Shown piece after piece: positions 24,775 to 35,248 of a DNA stretch of 64,000 bases (position 1 is the stretch's first letter; every line of letters begins with the position of its first letter). The translations under genes were made by a program, and so were the position numbers. The DNA is taken from contig CAWHPS010000037.1 of the NCBI GenBank assembly GCA_963831235.1, forward strand, positions 1 to 64,000. Reading direction: 5' to 3'. This DNA comes from CAWHPS01 sp963831235. Its GTDB lineage: Bacteria; Fibrobacterota; OXYB2-FULL-49-7; JAEUSG01. The notes below the pieces were generated by a model that worked only from the letters and a program-made list of their open reading frames with translations, had not been told where the DNA came from and did no database searches.

Positions 24775-27700
24775 TGCATAAACGCCGATTGCGCGTACTG
24801 GCGGGATTAATCCTTATCTCGTTTATCATCCTCAGTTGTATGCGGGATTTCAACAATCCTCTTGATCCGGAGAACCCCAACCGTTTGAAACCGCCCGCGG
24901 CCCCAACGGGACTGCGGGCCATCGATTCATCCCTGAAGACCATCAGCCTGCAATGGACGGATGCCTCTGATAATGACGATGGGTTCATTGTTGAGCGGCT
25001 CTTAGCCACCACGGTATATACAACCGTTGGTACTGTCTCATCGGGGGCCACCGGCTTCAAGGACACGGGCCTTCTTGCCAATACGGATTATCATTATCGG
25101 GTAAGCTCCTTCAACAAGGCCGGAAAGTCCGAAGGGGCTTTTACCGATGCCAAGACCCGGAAGAGCATACAGGTTTCGTTTTTAGACCTAAACAATCCGG
25201 ACACCGTGTATGAGACCGACTTCAATGTTAAGGTAAAAGTATTAACAACGATGAGCAGCGTTGACTATGTGAGCATCAACGGCAAGCAGGCCATGCAGAG
25301 TAACAATCCGGAAATATTTTATTACCAGATTAAGCTGGATTCAACCGATGGAAGCTTGAATCCGATCAGGGTTAAAGCTTATGCTTCAGACGAAAATGTC
25401 GACTCCATCACGGTGTTGCTCTATTACGTTTGGCCCCAGACGCCGCCTGTTCCTACCGGACTTACAGCTGCCGCGCAATCGGTCTCAATGATTCGACTTG
25501 GCTGGAACAAGGCGAAATATGCGGTCACGTATCAGATATATCGTAAGAAAGACACGGTTGAATCATATATCCGTGATACCACTTCCACTGGATTTGAAGA
25601 CAAGGGCCTTGAAAAAGCAACGACCTATTATTATCGCATTAAGGCACATAACCGTGCCGGCACATCGGGATATTCGGATTGGGTATCGGCTAAAACGCAA
25701 TCTCCTTCTCTGACAGTACCTGCAAGGCCAGCCGGTCTTGAGGCTCAAGCTATTTCTCACTCGAAAATACAAATTCAGTGGTCGGCGACGGCCACTGCCG
25801 AAGATTACCAGATCTACCGTTCCACCAGCGCCGATACGGGTTATCTTGGCGTAGCGGTTCGGGTATCTCCCGATACCAGTTACCTGGATACCGGTTTGGC
25901 CGCTTCCACCACCTATTATTACCGGGTGGCTGCTAGAAACGGCGCAGGCTCATCTCCCCAATCGGATTCCGTCTGCGTTCCAACCAGGACCGCTTCACAA
26001 AACACACCTTTTAAACCAACAGGCGTTACCGCGTCGGCGCTCTCTTCGTCGGTCATAAACCTTACCTGGCCTGCGGTTGAATATGCCGATGTCTACAAAA
26101 TTTACCGCAGCGCATCGGCACAAGGCGTCTATGTATTTATCAGGCAAGTGGCCACTATAGGTTTCGGCGACAGTGGTCTCGCGCCTTCGACGACTTATTA
26201 TTACAAAATCATTGCCAAGAACCGCGCGGCCATCAACGGCGATTCCCCCTATTCCGATTCCGCTTTTGCGACCACGATGCCGCCCGCGCTCTTGACGCCG
26301 TCAAAACCCGAAAGTATTGGCGCCCAACCCCTTTCTTTTGATGTTATTCATATTTCATGGACCGCCGTGGCCGAAGCGGACAGCTATCGCGTTTATCGCG
26401 CCCTCACCGGCACGGGTTTGTACAATTGGATCACCACGCTGGCCTCAACGAATTATAACGACAGCGGCCGCCATGAATCCACAACCTATTATTACAAAGT
26501 CAAGGCCGTTAATCGCGCGGATTCTTCAGCGTATTCCGATTCCGCGCTTGCCACAACGCCAGACTCTGCGGTTCCAATCGCGCCTTGGGCAGTGGGCATG
26601 CCGGATACCACGGTGGCCATTAACGACAGTTTCTTTATTCATGCGCAAGGCTATGCCCCAAGCAATGGGGGTGTTTCAAAATATATCTGGGAATTGGGCC
26701 TTGCCAGCCACAGCGATACGACCTCGGATAGTCTGAAGAGGGTGGCGTTTGGTTCCGCGGGCCGTAAAAATGTCATGGTAAAAATAAAAGCGCAAGACGG
26801 CCAATTATCCGCTGCAGATACGATTGTCGTGGATGTTCACGCGTATCCGCCATCCGTAGCGGCCATGGAAGATACTTTTGTGGCCTCCAACGCGCTTGTA
26901 ACCGTGCATGCCGCCGGTTCCGATACCAACAGAGAAATCGCGCTGTATTATTGGGACAAGGGGCTAAATGGCTGGGACGACAGTGTGACTTCAAGTTCCT
27001 GGCAAGCGGGTAATGGAACAGGCCCGGTAAGAATCCGCGTGGGCGTGCGTGACTCCGACGGCTTTTTTGCCTATGATACGTTTACGGTATATTATAATCG
27101 GGCGCCAAGCTCCATTGCCATTTTAGCTCCAGCCAGCGGGACGGCGCCCAATGGCGTGTACGAAAATGCAGACCAAAAATGGCGTGTTTTCATCCGATGG
27201 CAGTGCGTAGATGCGGATCGTCCCAGGGACACACTTGCCTATTCGGCCTATTGCTATCCGGCAACCGGCAGCCGCGGAGCGGCATTTTATATGGGTCGTG
27301 ACACCTTTGCCACTTTTCGGGCGGACACGGTAACGGCCTATAAGATGGAAATCCGGGCCCAAGATAAGTTTGGTGATACTGTCTGGAGCGCCATCGATAG
27401 TTTCTTTTCACCTCCTCCGCCATTCCCGGGCATGGTTTTTCTGCGCGGGCGCGCATTTCAGATGGGACAAGCCGGCGTTCCCGGCGCGGAAACGGTTCAT
27501 CAGGTAACGTTGTCGGATTACTATATGGACACCACCGAGGTCACCCAGGCGGATTATTTCTCAGTTACAGGGCAAAAGCCGTCCTTGTTTAGTTATAATC
27601 CGCAGACGCCGGTGGATTCTGTTTCCTGGTATGATGCGGTTTTGTACTGCAATGCGCGGAGCAAACGTGGTTCAGTGGACACGGTTTATTCTTATACGGC

Positions 27701-28169
27701 CATACAGGGAAGCGCCTATGCAGGCTGCACCGGCCTCACAAATCTATCCATTGATAAGGCAAAAAAGGGTTACCGGTTACCTACGGAAGCGGAGTGGGAG
27801 TATGCATGCCGGGCGGGCACGGCCCAAGAATATTATTGGAGCGGCATTTCCGGCGCAATTGCGGGCGGCTATGCATGGTACAGTTCCAATTCAGGCCTGC
27901 AGACGCATCCCGTTGCAGGGAAAGCAAGGAACGCCTTTGGTTTGTTCGATATGAGCGGCAATGTTTCCGAATTGTGCAACGACTATTATGGCGACTACAG
28001 TGTATCGGACGCGTTAAATCCCCGGGGGCCGGAGAATGGCCAGTTTCGCGTAAGCCGCGGCGGAAGCTGGAAAGATTCACCGCCGCTTCTTCGTTCCGCA
28101 GACCGGGCCGCGAACTATCCCAATGCCCGGTATAGTTCCATTGGTTTCAGGGTTGTGCTCCCGCGTTAG
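24771..28169 (+). CDS. Lipoprotein with fibronectin-III repeats and C-terminal FGE/SUMF1-like domain
   Basis: 1132 residues. The lipobox IILSC (Cys23) is followed by the FNNPLDPENP motif common on outer-membrane lipoproteins of this kind. Five fibronectin-III-like domains fill residues about 42-605, each ending with a TTYYYRIKA-type strand. Two Ig/PKD-like domains follow (about 610-790), and the last 240 residues are a formylglycine-generating-enzyme-like fold (GMVFLRGRAFQMG, TTEVTQADYF, GYRLPTEAEWEYACRAG, NAFGLFDMSGNVSE, RVSRGGSWKD, IGFRVV). Many such domains are non-catalytic and bind ligands. It is coupled to the frameshifted gene upstream and sits beside a PEGA kinase. Confidence 0.88.
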   Translation: MMHKRRLRVLAGLILISFIILSCMRDFNNPLDPENPNRLKPPAAPTGLRAIDSSLKTISLQWTDASDNDDGFIVERLLATTVYTTVGTVSSGATGFKDTGLLANTDYHYRVSSFNKAGKSEGAFTDAKTRKSIQVSFLDLNNPDTVYETDFNVKVKVLTTMSSVDYVSINGKQAMQSNNPEIFYYQIKLDSTDGSLNPIRVKAYASDENVDSITVLLYYVWPQTPPVPTGLTAAAQSVSMIRLGWNKAKYAVTYQIYRKKDTVESYIRDTTSTGFEDKGLEKATTYYYRIKAHNRAGTSGYSDWVSAKTQSPSLTVPARPAGLEAQAISHSKIQIQWSATATAEDYQIYRSTSADTGYLGVAVRVSPDTSYLDTGLAASTTYYYRVAARNGAGSSPQSDSVCVPTRTASQNTPFKPTGVTASALSSSVINLTWPAVEYADVYKIYRSASAQGVYVFIRQVATIGFGDSGLAPSTTYYYKIIAKNRAAINGDSPYSDSAFATTMPPALLTPSKPESIGAQPLSFDVIHISWTAVAEADSYRVYRALTGTGLYNWITTLASTNYNDSGRHESTTYYYKVKAVNRADSSAYSDSALATTPDSAVPIAPWAVGMPDTTVAINDSFFIHAQGYAPSNGGVSKYIWELGLASHSDTTSDSLKRVAFGSAGRKNVMVKIKAQDGQLSAADTIVVDVHAYPPSVAAMEDTFVASNALVTVHAAGSDTNREIALYYWDKGLNGWDDSVTSSSWQAGNGTGPVRIRVGVRDSDGFFAYDTFTVYYNRAPSSIAILAPASGTAPNGVYENADQKWRVFIRWQCVDADRPRDTLAYSAYCYPATGSRGAAFYMGRDTFATFRADTVTAYKMEIRAQDKFGDTVWSAIDSFFSPPPPFPGMVFLRGRAFQMGQAGVPGAETVHQVTLSDYYMDTTEVTQADYFSVTGQKPSLFSYNPQTPVDSVSWYDAVLYCNARSKRGSVDTVYSYTAIQGSAYAGCTGLTNLSIDKAKKGYRLPTEAEWEYACRAGTAQEYYWSGISGAIAGGYAWYSSNSGLQTHPVAGKARNAFGLFDMSGNVSELCNDYYGDYSVSDALNPRGPENGQFRVSRGGSWKDSPPLLRSADRAANYPNARYSSIGFRVVLPR

Positions 28170-28264
28170 CGCGGGATGACATACCGCCTTTTTGTGCGCG
28201 GCAGTCCGCCTGATAGCGCCTCACTCCTTTGCAATCCCTTGATAAGCTGACGAAGCAAGTTCCC

Positions 28265-31200
28265 TTACCTCGCCAATATCAGCTTTTCCCGCAGTTCCCG
28301 TTTCTGATTGGAAAGCCGTAGCAAGTAAACACCGCTGGAAAGAGGTTGGCCATGGGTATCGAGCGCGTCCCAAGGAATAGTAATGCGACCGTGATTGTGG
28401 AAGGTCCATTGTGAACAGAGACGTCCCAGCATATCGTAAATTTCCAGGGAGGCCGGCGTTATCTGATTATGCGGGATGCCGATTTCAATCCGGACAACCG
28501 GATTAAAAGGATTTGGGGCGCATCCAAACAGGGCCAGTTCGGTGATTTGCTCCGCAATCGAATCCCCTTCGACGGAAGAAACGGATAGCGAGAATGTAAA
28601 GGCGTAGCTTCCCCAGCTTTCCCGTGTGCTTCCACGGTGTGCAAAAAAATACCGGCCCGAGGAGCTCAATTGTTGTCTTATTATGCAGTCTGTCCACGGA
28701 GTTGGAATTTGTTCGCAAAGCGGTGACGCCGTCAAGGTTGAAGAGGGTCAGGGAGCCGGCCATCTTGTGCGAACCGGCGGGTGCATAGGTTTGGATGTTG
28801 ACGGTATAATTCGCCAGGCCGTTAAAGCAGAAATAATCCACGTCCTGTGAATCTCCCGCAAAAACGAGCGGAATATCGGCGCCCGTGAGCAGGACGTCGG
28901 TGTCGGTGATGAGAAAAGCGGTGGCCGTGCTATTGTTAGGTTCGTAAGGGTCGCTTGAAGCGCCGGTGATTGAGAACGAGGGGGAGATATTCTGGCTAAG
29001 AACGCCGCTGCCTCCTGAGGATTGGATTTTTATCTTGTAGAGGGCGCCCGTGTCTTTTACCAGAGGGATGGTCCAGGAATAGGATTTTGTATTGGGAAGG
29101 GAATCCACAATTAGGGAATATTGGCTGCCATTTAGTAGGAGTATTTTAATCAAGGGGATTTGCCCGAAGTTAATCCAGGTAATGGTTTGAATGGAACCGG
29201 CGGAAAAGGCGTCGCCTGTTTTTGGAGATATGACGGCAAGGCTGCAATCCGCGGTCCTGCCCGATGAGTTATAAAATTGAAGGGTGTAGCGGCCGCAAGA
29301 GGCAAACGAACTGCCCGCGATGCGAAGGAGGTATTTTCCGGATTTTGGAGCGACCAGCGGCGTCATGGAACCCAAGCCGGAGCTGATATAGTAAGTTAAA
29401 GGGCTTGAAGTGGCAGGCGGGTAAAGATAGACATAGAAGCCTGAAGCATGGGGCAGAAGCTCGACGGGAAACTTAACCGTATCGCCGGCCAGGGCGTTGA
29501 ATGCGAACCAGTCGCTGTCGAGTGCAGTAAGGCCGGATGGATAATGAATGCAGCCCTCTGATAAGGAATCGCCGCTATGCAGCAACCATGGGGACAGCGA
29601 ATCGTTGTTGGGCTCATAAATGTCGGGACGATCCACTTTCAGGGTAAAGGGGGCGGAGGTGTCGGTGGCCACCAGCCCGGTACCGCTGCAATCGTATATA
29701 CGTAGCCTGACATTAGGGTTGGTTGCTTTGATAGGGTGGAAGAACGGAGAAGATATTCCGGTATTCTGCTGCCCGGCGCCAGTAAGCGGATACCAATAAT
29801 TTCCATCCAGACACATTTCTATTCCAACGGTGGCCCCGACATTTTGGCTGGTCCAGCGGATGTTATTAAAGGTATCGCAGGGCCAGACGTCGCCTGACAA
29901 GGGCGCGGAAAAGATATATTCCCCGGCCTCAACCGAATTAAAAACAAGATTGTAGCGCGAGGATGCCCAAGGCAGGGAATAGATTTTCAGTATGTATTTC
30001 CCGCTGACGGGTGTGCCCAGGCGTTTTGAGCCAGGGCCGGAATATAACATTTCAGCGCCCAAGGGAGTGCCGTTTGGAGAAATCACCTGAAAATAGGCAA
30101 AAGGGGTTGTTCCGGAGCCTGCCACCGCGCTAATTCGGAGTTCATAAGTATTGCCAGCTGTTCCGCTAAAACGATAATAGTCCGTATCGCTCTTGGTGGA
30201 AAAGGTGGTGCCAAGTATTGCATTAGCGAGCGAATCGCCAGGAATGATTTCAAAAGCGTTTGCCGTGTCGTCGTTGGGTTCGTAAGGGTCGGGCTTTAAT
30301 GTGGTCAGGGAAAAGGTTGCACTGGTGTCGGAAAGGGCGGCGCTGCCTCCGTTGGGTTCGAAGAGAACGAATGTGATTGGCGTGGTTGAGTTTGTCAAAG
30401 GCATTTTGCAGGATAGTGTGTTGGTGGTGCTGAAAGAACCTAAATACAAAGAGACCGGACTTCCGGGGTCTGATTTAGCAAAAAGTTGCGGCGCAGAAAA
30501 GAAATTAGACCCGGTGAAGGAGAAAACATAAGTAGATTCGGCTGAATAGGTGGTTATGCCTGTTGGCGGCACCAAGGTAATGTTTCCGGAATGGGGTTTT
30601 AGTGCCACGGAATAATGGCCGGTAAAGCTGGAGGCGTCTAGTGCCAAGTAGTAGGAGCCGGATTGATACGCAATAAGGCTGTATTTATGCCGGATGGAGT
30701 TTGCATCAGTGGCTGTCCAGGTTCCGGAAGTAATGGTTTTGCCATCGGGTCCAATTGCCACATAGTAAAGACGGTACAATGCGGCTTGTTTGCGCACGAT
30801 GAAGTCAATATGGTCACCGGCCGATAAATTAGTTTTAAAATAATCGTAATCGTACCACGGCCCCATAAGGGCGCTTCCCAGGGAGTCATTCATGGAAATT
30901 CGATAGGCATGGGCCGTATCCTGGTTGGGTTCGTATGGGTCTGGCCTTTCCTGGATAACCGAAAAATAGCCACTGGTACCGAAGTTTTGAGGAGATGACT
31001 TATCAAACACTAAAATCTGGCATGAATCCATGCTTTGGTTAAAAGGCATTATGGTAAAACTAAGGCTATCAGCCCCGGGGGCACCGGTTGTAAAGGTTTT
31101 TTGGGCCAGAAATAACGAGGATGATGCTTTTTTGGGCTGAATATTAACCTGGAAAATGTTGCCGCCGGCTTTTGCCGTATAGGTCCACCGTGCCATATAA

Positions 31201-31304
31201 GTACTGTCGCACTTTAAGACTTCCCCTCCGGCAGGGGACAATATTGTAATCTCTTGGGCAACCAGCAGGACAGGAAACAGCAGTAGAAGAGGAAAACGTA
31301 ACAT
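28265..31304 (-). pseudogene. Large secreted PPC/Ig-repeat protein, copy 1, frameshifted before its sorting domain
   Basis: Nearly identical to the intact copy at 31729-34779. Residues 1-about 870 read in one frame (signal peptide, then four modules each with a (D/P)xYEPN(N/D) motif). Near 28687 an extra T (tgcagtctgtcc against tgcagctgtcc in copy 2) throws the frame, so the C-terminal PNPFNP/FlgD-like domain continues only in another frame to 28265. The total of 3040 bases is one more than a multiple of three. As it stands the protein lacks its sorting domain and would not be correctly exported or anchored. Confidence 0.88.
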
Positions 31305-31354
31305 TCAATCTCCTTGAAAGGATGTCTATGAAAGCGTTTGGAATCTAATAAATT

Positions 31355-31681
31355 AAATATATTTATTTAAACCACAGATGCAAATAGAAATTTTTAATTA
31401 TTTACCTGAATTCCACCATGTTTTTATACACCACACAGGATAATTAACAGACTTTACCTATGAAAACGAGGAATAAAAACACCTTTTTTGTTTCTGAAAT
31501 GTAGTGTATATATTAAACACTATGCTATCGTACGAAGTCAATGCAATGTTTTCATTTTTCATAGGGAAAAAGCTCATATGTTATTGTAGTGTATAAAAGT
31601 TAGGTGGAGGTCAGGTATTTATGTATAATTTTTAGCTATTTGGTGTAATCTATAATTAAATTTGTGTAAGAAATAAGTGAA
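31355..31681. other. AT-rich spacer between the duplicated genes
   Basis: About 330 bases without a gene. It contains a tagtgt/acacta inverted repeat near 31503-31523 and probably the promoter for copy 1's neighbourhood, but no convincing hexamers. Confidence 0.45.
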
Positions 31682-31728
31682 AGGCTCACTCCTTTGCAAT
31701 ACCGTGATAAACGGACGAAGCAAGTTCC

Positions 31729-34700
31729 TTACCTCGCCAATATCAGCTTTTCCCGCAGTTCCCGTTTCTGATTGGAAAGCCGTAGCAAGTAAACACCGCT
31801 GGAAAGAGGTTGGCCATGGGTATCGAGCGCATCCCAAGGAATAGTAATGCGACCGTGATTGTGGAAGGTCAATTGTGAACAGAGACGTCCCAGCATATCG
31901 TAAATTTCCAGGGAGGCCGGCGTTATCTGATTATGAGGGATGCCGATTTCAATCCGGATAACCGGATTAAAAGGATTGGGGGCGCATCCAAACAGTGCCA
32001 GTTCGGTGATTTGCTCCGCAATCGAATCCTCTTCGACGGAAGAAACGGATAGCGAGAATGTAAAGGCGTAGTTTCCCCAGCTTTCCCGTGTGCTTCCACG
32101 GTGTGCAAAAAAATACCGGCCCGAGGAGCTCAATTGTTGTCTTATTATGCAGCTGTCCACGGAGTTGGAATTTGTTCGCAAAGCGGTGACGCCGTCAAGG
32201 TCGAAGAGGGTCAGGGAGCCGGCCATCTTGTGCGAACCGGCGGGTGCATAGGTTTGGATGTTGACGGTATAATTCGCCAGGCCGTTAAAGCAGAAATAAT
32301 CCACGTCCTGTGAATCTCCCGCAAAAACGAGCGGAATATAGGCGCCCGTGAGCAAAACGTCGGTGTCGGTGATGAGAAAAGCGGTGGCTGTGCTATTGTT
32401 AGGTTCGTAAGGGTCGCTTGAAGCGCCGGTGATTGAGAACGAGGGGGAGATATTCTGGCTAAAAACGCCGCTGCCTGAAGATTGGATTTTTATCTTGTAG
32501 AGGGCGCCCGTGTCTTTTACCAGAGGGATGGTCCAGGAATAGGATTTTGTATTGGGAAGGGAATCCGCAATCATGGAATATTGGCTGCCATTGAGCAGGA
32601 GTATTTTAACCAAGGGGATTTGCCCGAAGTTAATCCAGGTAATGGTTTGAATGGAACCGGCGGAAAAGGCGTCGCCTGTTTTTGGAGATATGACGGCAAG
32701 GCTGCAATCCGCGGTCCTGCCCGATGAGTTATAAAATTGAAGGGTGTAGCGGCCGCAAGAGGCAAACGAACTGCCCGCGATGCGAAGGAGGTATTTTCCG
32801 GATTTAGGAGCGACCAGCGGCGTCATGGAACCTAAGCCGGAGCTGATATAGTAAGTTAAAGGGCTTGAAGTGGCAGGCGGGTAAAGATAGACAAAGAAGC
32901 CTGAAGCATGGGGCAGAAGCTTGACTGGAAACTTAACAGTATCGCCGGCCAGGGCGTTGAATGCGAACCAGTCGCTGTCGAGTGCAGTAAGGCCGGATGG
33001 ATAATGAATGTAGCCCTCTGATAAGGAATCGCCGCTATGCAGCAACCATGGAGACAGCGAATCGTTGTTGGGCTCATAAATGTCGGGACGATCCACTTTC
33101 AGGGTAAAGGGGGCGGAGGTGTCGGTGGCCACCAGCCCGGTACCGCTATAATCGTATAGACGTAGCCTGACATTAGGGTTGGTTGCTTTGATAGGGAAGA
33201 AGAACGGAGAAGATGTTCCGGTATTCTGCTGCCCGGACACGGAAGTAAGCGGATACCAAAAATTTCCATCCAGACACATTTCTATGCCAACGGTGGCCCC
33301 GACATTTTGGCTGGTCCAGCGGATGATATTAAAGGTATCGCAGGGCCAGATATCGCCCGCCAAGGGCGCGGAAAAGATATATTCCCCGGCCTCAACCGAA
33401 TTAAAAACAAGATTGTAGCGCCAGGATGCTGAAGGTGTATAATAATAGATTTTCAGCATGTAGTTCCCGCTGATGGGTGCGCCCAGGCATTTTGAGCCAG
33501 GGCCGGAATAGTACATTGCAGCGTCCAAGGGAGTGCCGTTTGGAGAAATCACCTGAAGATAGGCAGAAGGGGTTCCGGAGCCTGCCACCGCGCTAATTCG
33601 GAGTTCATAAGTATTGCCAGCTGTTCCGCTAAAACGATAATAGTCCGTATCGCACTTGGCGGAAAAGGTGGTGCCAAGTATTGCATTAGCGAGCGAATCG
33701 CCCGGAATGATTTCAAAAGCGTTTGCCGGGTCGTCGTTGGGTTCGTAAGGGTCGGGCTTTAATGTGGTCAGGGAAAAGGTTGCACTGGTGTCGGAAAGGG
33801 CGGCGCTGCCTCCGTCAGGTTCGAAGATAAAGAATAGGATTGGCGTGGTTGAGTTTATCAAAGGCATTTTGCAGGATATGGTGTTGGTGGTGCGGAAAGA
33901 ACCTAAATACAAAGAGACCGGACTTCCGGGGTCTGATTTAGCAAAAAGTTGCGGCGCAGAAAAGAAATTAGACCCGGTGAAGGAGAAAACATAAGTAGAT
34001 TCGGCTGAATAGGTGGTTATGCCTGTTGGCGGCACTAAGGTAATGTTTCCGGAATGGGGTTTTAGTGCCACGGAATAATGGCCGGTATAGCTGGAGGCAG
34101 CATATAGTGCCAAGTAGTAGGAGCCGGATTGATACGCAATAAGGCTGCATTTATGCCGGATGGAGTCTGCATCAGTGCCTGTCCAGCTTCCGGAAGTAAT
34201 GGTTTTGCCATCGGGTCCAATTGCCAAATAGTAAAGATAGTACAATGCGGCCTGTTTGCGCACGATGAAGTCAATATGGTCACCGGCCAATAAATTAGTT
34301 TTGAAATAATCGTAATCGTAGTCCGAAATATACGGCCCTATAAGGGCGCTTCCCAGGGAGTCATTCATGGAAATTCGATAGGCATGGGCTGTATCCTGGT
34401 TGGGTTCGTATGGGTCTGGCCTTTCCTGGATAACCGAAAAATAGCCACTGGAATCGATGTTTCGAGTGGATAAAACATCCATCACTAGGATACGGCATGA
34501 ATCCATGCTTTGGTTAAAAGGCAACATTGTAAAACTAAGGCTATCAGCCCTGGTGGCACCGGTTGTAAAGGTTTTTTGGGCCAGAAATACTATGGATAAT
34601 GCATTTTTGGGCAGAATAAAAACCTGGAACCTGTCACCGCCGGCTTTTGCCGTATAGGTCCACCGTGCCATATAAGTACTGTCGCACTTTAGGACTTCCC

Positions 34701-34779
34701 CTCCGGTAGGGGATAATATTGTAATCTCTTTGGCAACCAGCAAGACAGGAAACAGCAGTAGAAGAAGAAAACGTAACAT
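31729..34779 (-). CDS. Large secreted PPC/Ig-repeat protein with PNPFNP/FlgD-like sorting domain, copy 2
   Basis: 1016 residues. Signal peptide (LRFLLLLLFPVLLVAKE) after a good ribosome site aaggaga. Then four alternating Ig-like and pre-peptidase-C-like modules, each marked by a YEPN motif (RPDPYEPNQD, KPDPYEPNDD, RPDIYEPNND, SSDPYEPNNS); the first Ig-like unit (ILSPTGGEVLKCDSTYMARW) resembles the Kre9/Knh1 type. The last 85 residues hold APNPFNPVIRIEIGIP, LEIYDMLGRLC and SGVYLLRLS, as in FlgD-like/type IX-style sorting tails. It is probably a cell-surface or secreted adhesin or matrix protein; no enzyme motif is present. Confidence 0.85.
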   Translation of the reverse strand: MLRFLLLLLFPVLLVAKEITILSPTGGEVLKCDSTYMARWTYTAKAGGDRFQVFILPKNALSIVFLAQKTFTTGATRADSLSFTMLPFNQSMDSCRILVMDVLSTRNIDSSGYFSVIQERPDPYEPNQDTAHAYRISMNDSLGSALIGPYISDYDYDYFKTNLLAGDHIDFIVRKQAALYYLYYLAIGPDGKTITSGSWTGTDADSIRHKCSLIAYQSGSYYLALYAASSYTGHYSVALKPHSGNITLVPPTGITTYSAESTYVFSFTGSNFFSAPQLFAKSDPGSPVSLYLGSFRTTNTISCKMPLINSTTPILFFIFEPDGGSAALSDTSATFSLTTLKPDPYEPNDDPANAFEIIPGDSLANAILGTTFSAKCDTDYYRFSGTAGNTYELRISAVAGSGTPSAYLQVISPNGTPLDAAMYYSGPGSKCLGAPISGNYMLKIYYYTPSASWRYNLVFNSVEAGEYIFSAPLAGDIWPCDTFNIIRWTSQNVGATVGIEMCLDGNFWYPLTSVSGQQNTGTSSPFFFPIKATNPNVRLRLYDYSGTGLVATDTSAPFTLKVDRPDIYEPNNDSLSPWLLHSGDSLSEGYIHYPSGLTALDSDWFAFNALAGDTVKFPVKLLPHASGFFVYLYPPATSSPLTYYISSGLGSMTPLVAPKSGKYLLRIAGSSFASCGRYTLQFYNSSGRTADCSLAVISPKTGDAFSAGSIQTITWINFGQIPLVKILLLNGSQYSMIADSLPNTKSYSWTIPLVKDTGALYKIKIQSSGSGVFSQNISPSFSITGASSDPYEPNNSTATAFLITDTDVLLTGAYIPLVFAGDSQDVDYFCFNGLANYTVNIQTYAPAGSHKMAGSLTLFDLDGVTALRTNSNSVDSCIIRQQLSSSGRYFFAHRGSTRESWGNYAFTFSLSVSSVEEDSIAEQITELALFGCAPNPFNPVIRIEIGIPHNQITPASLEIYDMLGRLCSQLTFHNHGRITIPWDALDTHGQPLSSGVYLLRLSNQKRELREKLILAR

Positions 34780-34827
34780 TCAATCTCCTTGAAAGGATGT
34801 CTATGAAAGCGTTTGGAATCTAATAAA

Positions 34828-35103
34828 TTAAGTATATTTTTTCTTAAAATGCGTTTCAACTTCTTCAAGAGAAAAGGCTTTTTCATTTTTCAATGACATT
34901 TCGCCTTCATTTATGAGCTTGGACAGGTTAAGTTTTCTGACTTGTTGTTCCCAAGTATCAATGTCCATGAAAATACCTGTTGAGCGACCATTTTGGGTGA
35001 TCACCATTGGTCGATGGGTGTTTTTGACTTTATGGAGAACTCGATTGAAGTTTGCCTTGAAAAATGAGAGCGAGTTTACATCTTCTTTAAGTGATAGCTG
35101 CAT
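34828..35103 (-). CDS. Phd/YefM-type antitoxin without adjacent toxin
   Basis: 91 residues. The N-terminal DNA-binding fold is typical (SFFKANFNRVLHKVKNTHRP, MVITQNGRSTGIFMDIDTWE), followed by a helical toxin-binding tail. A type II toxin normally follows directly; here the gene ends within 50 bases of the duplicated secreted-protein unit and no RelE/Doc-type frame is present on either side. Either the toxin was lost when the duplication or rearrangement formed, or the protein is a stand-alone repressor. Confidence 0.82.
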   Translation of the reverse strand: MQLSLKEDVNSLSFFKANFNRVLHKVKNTHRPMVITQNGRSTGIFMDIDTWEQQVRKLNLSKLINEGEMSLKNEKAFSLEEVETHFKKKYT

Positions 35104-35248
35104 CGTATTGCTCCTTGATTAGGTTTATATTAAAATAAGATGTAAACAAGTGCATTTCAACTGAAATCGGATTGAATTTGAATCGTATTTGGTTTTGTAT
35201 TTTTTATCTGACTTTATGGTAACATTGCAAACAGAAATATCTTTATTG

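Larger units (their letters stand above)
28265..34830. repeat. Tandem duplication of a 3-kb gene unit
   Basis: Unit 1 (about 28210-31354) and unit 2 (about 31682-34830) are direct repeats with high identity across the coding region, about 50 bases of downstream flank and about 50 bases of upstream leader (caatctccttgaaaggatg and following). A 330-base AT-rich spacer separates them. Differences are scattered base changes plus short indels, so the copies have diverged a little since duplication. Confidence 0.88.

Noticed and set aside
28265..28735. Independent 156-codon gene
   Set aside because: Alignment with the intact copy at 31729-34779 shows it is the C-terminus of the broken duplicate.
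28265..34830. CRISPR array or short tandem repeats
   Set aside because: The repetition is of whole 3-kb gene units and protein modules; no short direct repeats with equal spacers were seen anywhere in the window.
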